A stretch of 64,000 nucleotides of DNA, taken from NCBI GenBank assembly GCA_030267565.1, contig BRXU01000009.1:2986001-3050000 (forward strand). Reading direction: 5' to 3'. The DNA is from Pleodorina starrii. Taxonomy: Eukaryota; Chlorophyta; Chlorophyceae; Chlamydomonadales; Volvocaceae. Made by a program: the position numbers and the translations under genes. The notes beneath the pieces were generated by a model that was given only the letters and a program-made list of their open reading frames with translations, made no database searches and had not been told where the DNA came from. Every line of letters begins with the position of its first letter. Positions within the stretch are counted from its first letter, which is position 1. Shown one piece after another: positions 24,001 through 35,595 of this stretch.

Positions 24001-27000
24001 CTCAGCCTGGGCGCCCCCGCCCGGTTCAAGCCCCACGCCCAGCCCAGTGGCGCTGACCCGGCAGTGGCTGGCGCAGCTGTTGGGCTGCCTGGAAGTCACC
24101 GTGGCCCACATACGTCATGTTGGCGCATCGGGTGGGTTGTTGTGGTTGTTAAAGTGGGGCTCGGTTGGGCGGGTGAGGGAGTGTGGGAAGGGTTGGGGTG
24201 GGTGGTGCGTTGGGGCGCGGGAGGTACGTTGCTGTGCGGCTGGACGGCGCGACCAGCGCGGCTAAGGGGCCTTCGTGGCTCCGATGGGTCTTACCTCTTA
24301 CAGAGTGCATTGGAATGGACGAGACTCTCCAGGCTTTCAATAGGCGAGGTCCTGAGGGTTTAAGGTTTGGGGCTTCATGCTGGGTTGCATGCGGCCACAA
24401 CTCGGCTGCTCTTCTGATGCAATACGGGTGTGGGTGCAGCGGCTCCAGCTGCTTTCCCGCAGCAGTAGCGGTACATGGAGTCCGCAGCAGGCAGCACTAA
24501 AACGGCGTGTCTCTGCTCGAATGCGCCTCCTCACGTCCTCAGGCCTGCAGCCTCTGGTTTCGGAGATTGCCGAGCTGGCGGCCGAGGTGCTGCAGGTGAG
24601 CAACGCTCCCTCGACTTTTGGGTCCCATCTTTGGGTCTAGATGTGGGGTGGCTGCGCATCCATCCACCAGCCGCACGTCCACCCACCCACCAGGCGCGCT
24701 CATACCAGCTTGCAGGTGGTATACTGATGCACCCGCCTTCTTCTACCTCTGTACATGTCCTCCCTGACGAGAACGGCTCATGCGTTATTGACCTTCTTCT
24801 CTCTTCTCACCCCAGCTGCCTTTTCGGCGACGTGCCCCCGCCCCCGCGTCACGCACCCACCTGACCTCGCTGACTGGCGCGTTGCTGTACTACCCAATTG
24901 CTGTACACCCAGGCTCTGGTCCCCGATCTCTCTACCAACGGTGCGGCATCCGGCAGTTGCGGCACCAGCAGTAGCGGCGGCGCGGGCAGCGGCAGCGGCG
25001 GTCTGGGGAGCGGCGCTGACGTCGCGGCGGCGCACGCCGCCGCCTGTCTGGTGGCTCGGACCGCCGACTGTATGAGCCCGGCGGCACTGGCCTCCCTGGC
25101 GCCGGCGCTGACGTGGCTCGCGCAGTGCGGCACGCCGCCAGCGGCCGCTGACGTGGCGGCGACGGCCACGTACTGCAACTCGCCACCGCCCGAGGTGAGC
25201 GAGGACTGTCAGGTTCTGGCACACCGCACTCACAGCGAGCTGCGCTCGCTCCAACAGCCCTTTGCTCCGGCCGACCCATGGTTCTGACCGTTGGCGCTAC
25301 GACGCGATAAGTGCCTCCTCCTCCTCTTCCTCCTCCTCTGGGCGTTTGCCCTATGGGGATCCTTTGACGGCTCGGGTCATCCAACGCACACCTGGCCATG
25401 TTTCATGTTTCTGCCATGTTTCATCTCCCGACAAGCTCCGAGGTTTCAGGCTCGCAACTCGCCTAGACGAGCTGCGCCACGGCATACCTCCTCTCTTTCC
25501 TCTCTCCCTTCCGCCGCAGGCCCTCTTCCACGCGCTGCTGCGCTATCCGCACGCCGCCGTCATGCACGCCGCGCTCCAAAGCCAGGTGCACGTGTGCCGT
25601 ACGGTTCCACAGCAGCACGCAGCAAGCGTACGACGGCTTTTCCCGCCGGACTTCACTCTGGCGACGGCGGCGGGGACGGCGGCGGCAGCCCAGGTGGCGG
25701 TCCCATCCGGTGGCCCCTCGGTGCAGCTTGCGGCCGTGTTCAAGTCGTACATGTCGCGCAAGGTCAGTGACGACGACGCGGCGGCAGCGGTGGCGGCGGC
25801 GCCGCAGGCGCGCGCGGCGGAGGGCGAGCGACTGGCGAGCGCCGCGATGGAGGGCTGCGGAGTGGAGCTGGCGACGGGGCGGCCGGCGGCGCCGCGTGCC
25901 TTGCGGGAGGCGGTAAACCGCGGCGCGCAGGCCCTGCAGGTGCGTCGTGTACTGGTCGAGGGACGGTCGACATTACGCCGTCTGCTATGCACGTTACAGC
26001 GGCGCATCTATGTATAGGGTTGCCCCCTGGGTCCACTGTAACTCTACTTAAGGTCCAGCGGTGACACCGATCGTAATATATGACATTAATAGGCACCATG
26101 TGGTGCCTTTCCTAGCTTCCTGGGGTGACGTGTCTGGCGTCGACGTCGAGGACTGGAAGCTGCGTTCCCGGGCTCCACCCCGGGGCTCGCTCGCATGCCT
26201 TTCGTAGGCGTGGACGCGCCTGGCTGTGCTACCTACCCACACGACCTGTCCTGCAATGACGTCCTGTGCAGGCTTGCGCGAGCGCGTTGGCATCGGCATC
26301 GGCGTCGGCTCGCTCCACCGAGGAAGGCGGCTGCGGCCCGATGGTGAGTTGTAGGGCCGCACAGTGCGCCGTCGTCTTTCCGCAAGCTGTAGACTGACGC
26401 AGCGTCCGCTGCGTCGCGTTGTTTGGGTTATACCTTGCGTGCAGCGCGCAGCAACACTTTTCAGTGCACTGCCCCCAAACCGCCTGAGCCCGCCTTGACC
26501 TGAAGAGTGCTTCGCTAAACGCGCGCATCTTGCCCCGCCAAGCGGCGGGCACCGTTACTCCGTTAGCCCCGCTGAGCGCCCTACACACAAGAGCCGATTG
26601 CAGATACCCTCGCATCCCCGTCCTTTGATCCTTCGCCCCCTTTCCTATATTCCTAAAGGTCATCGACCCAGCCGACGGCGCGCTTGATTCCTTCGGAAGC
26701 GGCGGCGCCGGCAGCTTGCACCCTCCGCACCAGCCCTTCAACCCCCAGCAGCAGCAGCCACAAGCGCAGCGGCAGCAGTACCCCCATCAACAGCAGCAGC
26801 AGCAGCCCGGGTCGGCGGCGGCCGCAGGCGGGCCCCTGACGCCATTGGTGGCCGACGACAACGCAGCCTTGAATGTGTTGAGAGCGGCGCTGGGCGGTCT
26901 GGAGCGGTCGCTGGGGGCGCTGCATGCCACCGTGGTCGCGCAGGGTATCAACAGGAGCCGACCCGCGGATTGGGACCAACTGCAGGTGTGCATCTACGGT

Positions 27001-27478
27001 GCGCATTATGTCGTTTGTTATGGGGGGTTTCTTTCGGGCTTTCCGTTGTGTGCTCTGTTGCAATACAGTCTCTACAGAGCGCAGTCCCGAGCATTGCGGG
27101 GGGCGGGGCCGACCCGATGGTTTCGGGGACGTCGATGCATGCGTGGCTTACTGGGTGGAAACGCCTGGCGGCGCGTCGCACCACCTTAACCTTACACTGG
27201 TCAGAGCTCCTTACATTCTTCTCAGGGCAGGGCATCCTGCGGCGGGACCAAAAAGATGCCCTTCCTGGTTGTACACGTGGCCTATACCGGTATATGACGC
27301 TTTTGCCAGGCGGCGCCTGCCCACGAGCCTGCCCTGGATGGCGGTTGTTCCTTTCTTACGTGCGTGTTCACGCCACTCCCCGCAGGTCCACGCCCGTGCG
27401 CTGCTCGGCGACCTGTCCAGCGCCACGTCACGTATCAGGAACATGAATGAGCTCCTCTACGCGCTCCAGGGGCGCTGA
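18091..27478 (+). CDS. Large alpha-helical protein of unknown function, 18 exons
   Basis: Not recognised. Exons: 18091-18342, 18482-18633, 19037-19149, 19709-19810, 19942-20175, 20401-20504, 20779-21165, 21517-21792, 22111-22279, 22616-22884, 23198-23578, 23927-24131, 24543-24595, 24913-25194, 25520-25939, 26272-26343, 26659-26985 and 27386-27478. They join without a frame break to about 1,296 residues. The product is mostly amphipathic helices rich in Ala and Leu (ELLEACRALFGALFEGLQHL, LRALLGYLASEVRAM, LTRQWLAQLLGCLEVTVAH), like HEAT/ARM-type scaffolds, with Gly/Ser and poly-Gln linkers and no membrane segment. The C-terminus is short (RNMNELLYALQGR). Starts at 18091 or 18112 are both possible, and an upstream exon cannot be excluded. 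Acceptor 19942 has an in-phase alternative at 19945. The word GTTTCGGAGC lies in exons 11 and 12. Could be a nuclear transport, DNA-repair or proteostasis scaffold, but nothing decides. Confidence 0.7.
19392..19431. repeat. Perfect 14-bp inverted repeat in intron
   Basis: ATGGGTCGCTACCT (19392-19405) and its exact complement AGGTAGCGACCCAT (19418-19431) enclose a 12-base spacer. A second, 6-bp stem GACCCA/TGGGTC overlaps at 19424-19441. The arms contain half of the dispersed GACCCAYGGGTC palindrome. Confidence 0.92.
22597..22608. repeat. GACCCACGGGTC palindrome at an intron 3' end
   Basis: An exact copy that ends 7 bases before exon 10 of the helical-protein gene, between the pyrimidine tract and the CAG acceptor. 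Confidence 0.9.
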
Positions 27479-29873
27479 ACGGCCGCCCGAGGGGGTGGGG
27501 TGGCCCTAGGGGCGTGAGGGCCTCGCTTCGCCTGCGGGCTGCTTTGGGCGTTACGGTACCAGGTCGGCTGGCTGGCTGGCCCTCGTGCGGCTTTTTTGCG
27601 TACAGATGCGTGCCGCCGAGAAATGCTAAGTTGAGAAAGAAAGACCAAACGCAGCAAAGTAACCGACTGAGGCAACGTTGGCGAACGAACCCAGCACTAT
27701 CCGAGGAAGGGGTGTCGGTGTACCGGAGAAGGCAATGGGTCGGCGGTCTCGGTCTCATCAGCTCATTGCGGTAAATGCTTCGGGCCGGGTGCCGTTGCAG
27801 GCAGAAGGCAGGGCCCCCCAACCGCGACCTCACCTCCGCCTGAGCTCCATGTGTGCAGGTTCACTGCAGGCGCGGCGCTGCGATGGGATGGGACGTCTCG
27901 GTATGGGGGGGAAGGGGGGAATCTGCGGGAGGATTAAGCGCAATGCTCGTGCGGGGTGGGGGGGCTGTGCTGTAGTGGCACAGAAACTGCAGCTTTTGCC
28001 AAGGAATGGATGGATTGCAGTAAAGATAGGAACCCGCTCTGCAATGCAGCAGCTTGGTATACCGTACTCAATAATATGATGGGCAGGTAGGTGGGTGGGT
28101 AGCCTATCTGGCTGCAGTCTCTGGGCGCTTACCGGATACGCGGTTCCGTACTTAAGGCCGTACACAGAGCGGCATCGGAGCCGCTGACCCCAAGTGATGC
28201 TTCGAGGGTACAGAGCAGGGTGGCTTGCCACAGAGCAGGTGGCTTGCCTTGGCGGACGGAAGGCGGCGGACAGTGACACTCTCATACGCCCAACGTGCTT
28301 CGTTTGATCCAGGTGGATAAACGAAAAAGCCATTTGGATAGCCAGCCATACCGCGGTGCGCGGGGTGATGCTCGGCGTGGAGGGGTGCAGAAGCTGACAT
28401 CCAGCGGCACGACGGTGGCACCGTTGGAGCGAGCGGTGTTTTGCAAGCGACCGCCAGAAATGTCACGTCTTTGAGCTGTCTAGAGGGCCTGGGGTTTGGG
28501 TGGGTTGCCGCAATCCTGGAACCAGGGATGATATCGAGCTGTAGACGCCGAAGCGCGCCATTGGCCGTATTAATACACGAGCAAAAGTAATGTGGTGCAC
28601 ATACCCTGCATTTTCAGGGCTGCATGAACGGCACACGATTACAACTTCAACTAATGAGCAACGCACAATTCATGTACCGGCAGCTTTGCAATTTAGATTC
28701 GTCGCACATTTGCACATGTCGTACTGCCCCACGACCGAAGCAGCCGCCTCGTTTCGTACCCCGAGAAGTGCAGAACACACCGCGGAGGTACGGGATTTAG
28801 GGACGTATTGATCATCACCATTGCGAAAATCGATGCGAGAATGCTCCTCCAGCAATACCGTAACAGAACGCACGAATCCCTCCTTGCACCTGCACTCCTT
28901 GCAACTTCTTCCCTGTCCTGCACCTGCAACCCTTCCTTTCTTTTTTCTTCCGTGCCTCTGCTCCTCAACAAGCAACGTCCACGGACTCCATTAGCACTAC
29001 TCACGGGGACATAATAAGATGACATGCTGGCGCGCGGCCAGATCACAGGCCCGGTGGACGAGCAGGACGAGCGCAAGCTTCGGCAGGTCCCAAAAAACGC
29101 ATTTACTTCTTAACCCACAGCCATAACCGAGCCCAAAGTAGCCAAAAAGGAAAGGCGGATAAAGAGAGGAGACGCTCACGTTCCAGACAAGCATACCGAA
29201 GCATGAAATTGAACACATTTCGCGGGTTCCTCCGGAGCCAGATCTAGCCAACCCCCTCAGAAAAAACATGCTGGGCGCCCTTAAGCGGCCTGAGGTGTGT
29301 CCGCGGGCTGTACTCGCAGCCTGCACCCTCGCTTCATGCGACGGCCCTTCGCCAGCGTTGTACAGCGCCATGCGCCGCGACACGGCACGCCGTATAAAGA
29401 CGACGCGGTTCTTCATGTAACCCTTTTTCGTTGTGGGTATCCATCCGCGATGAATGTACGGAACAAAAAACGTGCCCCGCGCAAAGACAGGGCCTAGATA
29501 TTGATCCCCCCACACATCCCCGCGATAAATATTACTGGACAGGCATGTCCAGATGGTTCACATTCCTCGGATAAATACAGCTAGCCGGGCGGCAGATGAC
29601 ACTCCAAAAGGTAAGATGCCAAGCATGCCAAGCACAAATCAATCAGGCCCCGGAACATATAAGACTTCTACGGCTCACCTGGAAAAGCAACCCCCTCGAT
29701 ACCCGATTTGGACATTGCACGGCCGTTTCCGCAAGGCGGCCCCCATCCAGGCACACCGATGCTGCCTAGACGCAAGAAGCACTCTCCTGGGTGGCCAGTT
29801 GACAAAAACCTCGGCCGCCGCCACCGCAACCGCCGTCGGAAACACGAGGACGGGCGCGCCTTCTCTTTTAATT
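27479..29873. other. Convergent intergenic region, 2.4 kb
   Basis: Lies between the 3' ends of the helical-protein gene (+) and the carotenoid dioxygenase gene (-) and must hold both 3' UTRs. A minus-strand TGTAA (28643-28639) and a plus-strand TGTAA near 29415 are the only candidate 3' signals I noted. The longest frame, 172 codons on the minus strand at 28997-29515, has no recognisable domain. Confidence 0.5.
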
Positions 29874-32800
29874 TCAAATCCAGTGCAGCTGCTTCTTCAG
29901 CTGCTCCTCCGTGACCCACGTGCCATGAAAGCCGTACGGCACGCGGCGCGGCATGCGCAGCGACGCCAGCGGCGTCGACGCCATGCTGCGCGCGTCGTAC
30001 ACATTCATGTACGACGCGTTCTCCTTGTCGTCGTACACATACACGACCAGGTAGCCGTCGTCTTCGGCGGTGGCGCCGTCGCGCGGCACGAACACCGCCT
30101 CGCCGCCCAGTGTGCCAGCCGGGTACTTGACCATGCCCACGCAGGCGTCCGTGCCGGGCGCCGCCCCCAGGTCCATCTTGGCAATGCCCGTGAACGCCGG
30201 CATGCTGCGATCAAGCGGTTTCGGAGGGGTACAGAGTTTACAGTCCAGAGAGGCTGAGAGGCTGAGAGGCGGGAAAAGACGAATGGTGTCGTGAGATCAG
30301 ATCAGGTGGTGGCAGCAGCACGCGGATAGAAAGCGATGGTACCGTCGATGGCGGTCGCGCCGCCGCCGCCTCCGCCGGTTTCGGAGCGACTAGGTCATGA
30401 ACGTCAACTTCGCGATGGCGGGCGAGGGGTAGCAAGACGTGAGATCGCTCGGCTGGGCCAACCCTCACCCAGCCGCCCGCCCACTCACCAGCTGGTGCCG
30501 TCCATGACGGCGACGTACGACCACTTGCACGGGCGCGTCGCCTGTCGTACAGGATCGCGCGCGGCAGATGGTGGGGTGTTTGAGACGGTTTCCCCCAAAA
30601 ACCGGCTAACAGGAAGGACCGAACGCGACAACGATTGAGTCAGGCAGCGGCCACCCCTGGAGTTAAGACATCGCTACAGATCCAGGCGGGCTGCAATGCC
30701 TAAGCAACGGCTTTGGATGTTCGGATCCGATTGAAGACAGTCCGTGCTCCGGGGCGCGCGACGGCGACCACGCACGCTCATAAGCGCGCGTAACACACAT
30801 GCAGCAGTGATTTATTGCAGCAATGATACGGTAAATCGTAACTTCACCCTTCCACCAGATCATCCACAGCGACGACAATGACAGCCTAATTAAGGCAAGG
30901 TAGGAACATTGTCGTACACGCATTGCCGTACCTTGCCCGGGTGTACGACCGGGAAGTCGCCCACGACCTCGGTCAGACGGCGGGACGTGGCGGTTCCGGT
31001 GGAGGGGCTCAGGGTATATTCCGTCAGACGTGCCAGCTCCTAAAAGCAAGCTCGGCAGGGGCGGGGCGGGGGAAGGCGGCAATGCAGGGGGAAAGGAGGC
31101 GATGGGATAGGAATGGGATAGGAATGGGGCCAAGCGGCAACGTCCTGAGTGTCAGCTCACGGCATTGCGAGGCATCCGGGTTGAAGCCTGGGGGTTTCCG
31201 GCTACACCGAGTGAGGCGGAAGTCAGTCGAGGGCTTTTTGGGGTGATGCCTGGAGGAGCCTGGGAAGGGTGAAACCAACCAGGGGGTCATGCCGATCGAG
31301 CCGGAAGGGTGGGACTAGCAAGGGGTAGGGCCCAGCTGGGTGGGAGAGCGCAGGGCAGGCTCAAAGACGTGGGACGAGCACCGGTTGGTTGGGGAGGTGC
31401 GTACGGTAGGTGGCGCTCCCAAACAGCCCGAGACTTTGGTCCGTTAGTACGGCTCGATACGGCAGCCGTACCCGGTCTTGCATGACCTCCAGGTCCAAAG
31501 TCAGGTCATCCATCTGGCAGGCGTAGACCTGCAGACAGGCGGTCGGGGCATTCGGGGAATCAGGCGAAAGGACGCGTGGAGGACGTAACATGGCAAGGGC
31601 TGGAGAGCCGAGCGAACGAGAGACATACGCGCCGCCGCTGTGCACCGCTGTGCGCCGCTGTTGAGAAGAGAGCGTTGCTGAATTCTGTTGATGGAATCGT
31701 CCGTCTTCCTCTCTCCGTCTCTCTCGTTTCACACGCAAGGTTCGCAACAAAAAGCCTTCATGCGCGCGTGGGAGCCACCGGTATCATCAGCCACGAGCCC
31801 ACCCGCGCAAGCACGTACGGGGATGTTGTGTGTGTATGCGTGTGTGTACGCGTGTGTGTGTATGCGTGTGTGTGCGTGTATGTGTACGATCCGAAGCCAC
31901 AGGTCGGAAGAGGGTTGGTTGGGCGCGAGCGAGGGCGACAGGGCGCACCTTGACGTCGCCGTTGGCTTCATCCCAGGCGTTGGCGACGTGGAAAGCCATG
32001 AAGCCCTGTTTGTGTGAAAGGGAAGAGGAAGAGGAAGAGGTGGGTGAGTGTTGGGAATGGCCGTTGAGCAGACAACCCGAAGCGCGCGACTGGTGCAGGC
32101 GCCTGTGAGGGAACAGTAATAGTTGTGTTGTGAGCAGGTTGAGTTCACGCCGCCCTGTTGTGAGACACCTTGGGCCCCACCCCACAAAGCGTCCGGCGCC
32201 AAGTCCAACCGCTAGCTAACGTTTGGCAGTTTGGCAATCTCTGACTGCAGGGAGACGTGCCGGCCCCGCGCCAGGCGGCTGGTCCCACATGCCGTACATG
32301 CGGCCCCTGCTTACGGTGGGGAACTCAAACCACTGCACCTCCGCCGGGCCCTCGGGGCAGCTGGGCTGGTCGCGTCGCAGCAGACCTGGATGCGGGAAAA
32401 ATCGACGACGACGCGGGGGCACTTGGGGTTTGCTTTGCGTGAGCCCCAAGCGTCGCGATTCTGCCCCGCGCGAGTCTACTGGAATCGGTCACAGCAGCAG
32501 TGATAGTGGTTATAATAACTAAAACTCTTTGTTGCATTTGTAAAGAAGCCTGAACCCTACGAAGGAAACATAGCCATAGTGGATGCAAGGATTGCAGCAG
32601 TAGCGGTTACAGACAACAGGAGTGGCCAAGAAGCGTCGCGATGGCATATTGATGCAGCAAGGACAACAACACTCGACCGTGGGCCCCTGTGATACAGCGC
32701 TCGTGTGCAGTCAAAACGCCGCTGATGCCGTAAACGCGCCCATGTACGGCGGGTAGGTTCCTCACCGATGCGGGACGGGAAGTCCTTTCGGAGCTTGAAC

Positions 32801-35595
32801 GGCACGGTCTTGTCCTTGACCATGGCCTGTAAACCGCACGGCAATCGTACGGTAAATACACACACATGCAGAACCTCGCTTGTCCCCCCAAGGAAGAGCA
32901 ATGATGGACATTTATTATCACTCGCACCCACCAGGAAGATACCCGCTCGGCCACCACTCGACTGCCAAACCGCGCCCACTTCACACCACTTCACTACCCC
33001 CTCGCGCCTCGCCCTGGGCGTCGCTCGCCATTGCGTGTCACCCTCGCTCTCCATAAGACGAACGTTTGGCAGTTGGCGCAAATCCTGTCCCTACCGGTCG
33101 TGCCCTTCCCCCTGCTTCCTACACGGCAACCCACCTCGGGCTCAAAGCACAGCGGCAAATCCAGTACGACAAGGTAGCGCTCCGTGGCCGCCATGTCGTG
33201 CATCATGACGGGCCGCGGCAGCTCAACGGCCCACTGCCGCGTCATCCTGCCCTGCTCGTCCATGATGCCCATCTTGACGTACGGCTTGGTTTCGACGCTG
33301 TAACCCAAGAACATTAGCTCACCTGCAAGGTTTCCAGATTTAGGGTTTGGACGCGCGTCGCATGCCCGAAAAATCAAAACCTTAAAAAAAACTCTTGTTT
33401 TGCCAAGCCGTCAACGGCGGAAGGAGAGTCAGGTAACGGCAGCGCGAAAAGGGGGCGGCGGCGGCGGCAGCGGCGCGCCCAGATGTCGTGCGGCGATGCG
33501 GTGCCCCGGTGGAGACGAACGAAAGACAGCGCGCTCACCGTTCACGGGGTCCCTCTTCGGGTGGGCGGTGAAGGAGCGATTCCAGGACGGGTCCACCCGC
33601 AGACGACCCATCGTCTCCATCAGACCGCTGCACAGAATGCGCACCTGCACAGTGCAAACCCAGGTAACAGGTAACTTATGTATGTGCGTCATTTTAGCCA
33701 TCGGTGAAACGAGAAACGGAGGTGCAGCAGGGACGGGAGGCTGCTCAATTCAATGCCACGCGCTGCCGTCGCTGCTCCCATGTGCGTGTGCCGTACATGC
33801 CGTACACGGGCCAGCGCTCTCGCGAGGGCCTCCCGGCGCTTTTTTTATAAATGCGACCTTTGTCTGGAGGGTTGCGGAGATAACAACCGAGTTTCAACCC
33901 GAAAACAAGCCATGATGTATTTTGTCGCACCGCGTACGGCAGGTCGCCCTCGTGCAGCGCCAGCAGGCGGCCCGCATGGTACACGAGCGCCGTATTTGCC
34001 GTACCAGCTCCATTGGCGGTGGTCATCGCACCGATCCGCAAGCCCAGCCTGCGCGCAATCGCAATCGAGGCGACGGCAGAAGAACGACGCGCGCTCCTTA
34101 AAGCCCTTTCATGAGAAGAGAGGAGGGCTGTCGTACTGTGATTGCAAGCTCAACATAAGCTTGGCCTGAAGTCACATCCTCACCCGGCCGCCGCATGAAA
34201 GGAGGGAAAGGCCCAAAACAACTAAACAAGTGGTGGCCGCAGTTCTGTATGCAGATGGTGCGCAGATGGTGCAGTCACTTCTTTCCATCTGCCCCGCGAG
34301 TTTCCTCCTGATCCCACACGCAACGATAAAGCTGCAGCCAGCTGCTGCGATGTACTTGCACTTGAGAGGTATACGGATTTCGTACCGTTTCGTTTCGTAC
34401 TTACTTGTTCAGGACGAGCAGCGCAAGACCCCGTACACCGTACATGTCGCCCAGGCGCATGAACAGCGGACGACCCGCCGCGCGCTCCTGCAGCAGCAGC
34501 ACCACCACAACCACCACAACCACCACAACAACCATTACCACGGCAGCAGTTCGTGAATGGAGCAATCCAGCAGTTAAGTTGACATTCTTTCACCCAGTAG
34601 GTTTGCTGGCTTGGTAATGGTCAGAAAGGCCGGCGCAGGCCTTGGTGCTGGCTCGGGCGTTGCCGTACTTTTCCCACCTGCCGCAATCGCTCCGTGTCGA
34701 CAAAGCGGTTGCAGTAGGACGCTCGTCCATCGCGGATCCGTACCAGGTGCAGCATGCCGTCGCCATCAAACCTGTGCGGAGAGCGCGGCCCAGATTGCGG
34801 CAGCGACACGGTCATGCTTCAAGAGAGCAAATGGAAGAGGGAAAGCAGCTGAATGGGATTTAATCACCAAGCGGTGCAGCTGCATCAAATGTTGCCTGCG
34901 TAATGCAACTCGAGGCGGTGCGCTCGAGAGTTCATCGGCAAGAGCCCCAGCCGTATGACAGCCATCGGCCGTCGCTAGCGTGCCGACGCCCCCTTTTTGA
35001 GCTCCACAGCTCAGGAGCTCACCAGTGGTAACCGCCCGCGGGCTTGAAGAAGGGGTTGGGGCCGTTGCGCACGAAGCAGCCTTCCAGGCCCTCCGGCAGC
35101 TTGCCCTCCACCACCTGCACCTCCTCCAAGAGCTCCTCGTGCACGGGCCCAAAGTTGCCCGACAGGTAGGCCTGGCCAGCTGGTTTTGGGTTCTTCGCAG
35201 CCAAGCCGTACACCCAACCGAACAGGGTCCTGGGGGTCGCGGGTGGACGGAATGCCGTGGGCGGCTCGGATTGGCGCCAAATGTGGCGTTTGGCTGTAAC
35301 GCCAACACCAAACAAAACAGCTGATGTAACCACCCGGTGCTAAATGACTGGATATATGAATAATTGACAACATAATAAAAAGGTTTAAGTATAAGAGGAC
35401 ACTGGGGATTATACGCGGCGCAAGGCACGACGGACTGCTTCGGGAATCTCCACTGGACCCGCTGTAAGGTGCGCCAGGTGTCCGGCCTTCCCACCTTCGT
35501 TGCGTGTAAATCATGTAAGATGTCGTCAGACAAGCCGCAGGGACGGCATAGAGCAGCCATTTTGACGTGGAAGGTTGTGGAAATGCGAAGTCCAT
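29874..35595 (-). CDS. CCD1: Carotenoid cleavage dioxygenase, CCD1/NCED family
   Basis: A non-haem iron dioxygenase that cleaves carotenoids to apocarotenoids. Exons: 35495-35595, 35023-35229, 34678-34771, 34405-34487, 33931-34048, 33539-33644, 33135-33322, 32766-32826, 32315-32385, 31949-32005, 31472-31528, 30932-31039, 30489-30541 and 29874-30204, in phase, 544 residues (plant CCD1 about 540). Landmarks: [67 protein letters not shown] and [15 protein letters not shown]. All four iron-ligand histidines are present: His229 (SFTAHPK), His278 (MMHDMA), His349 (MAFHVANAW) and His528 (YGFHG). The N-terminus ([19 protein letters not shown]) looks like a membrane anchor rather than a plastid leader; it hangs on exon 1, chosen because its phase-2 donor fits exon 2 exactly. 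The CCD1-like call is by resemblance; the cleaved bond is not known. Confidence 0.93.
31826..31886 (+). repeat. (GT)n/(ATGC) microsatellite in CCD intron
   Basis: Alternating GTGTGTATGC and GTGTGTACGC units inside the intron between exons 10 and 11 of the dioxygenase gene. Confidence 0.85.
34491..34540 (+). repeat. CAG/CAC/CAA triplet run in CCD intron
   Basis: CAGCAGCAGC passes into CACCACCACAACCACC. On the coding strand the CTG run forms the acceptor of exon 4. Confidence 0.8.

Noticed and set aside
28997..29515. 172-codon minus-strand frame
   Set aside because: No domain, no splice context, and it lies in the expected 3' UTR of the dioxygenase gene.
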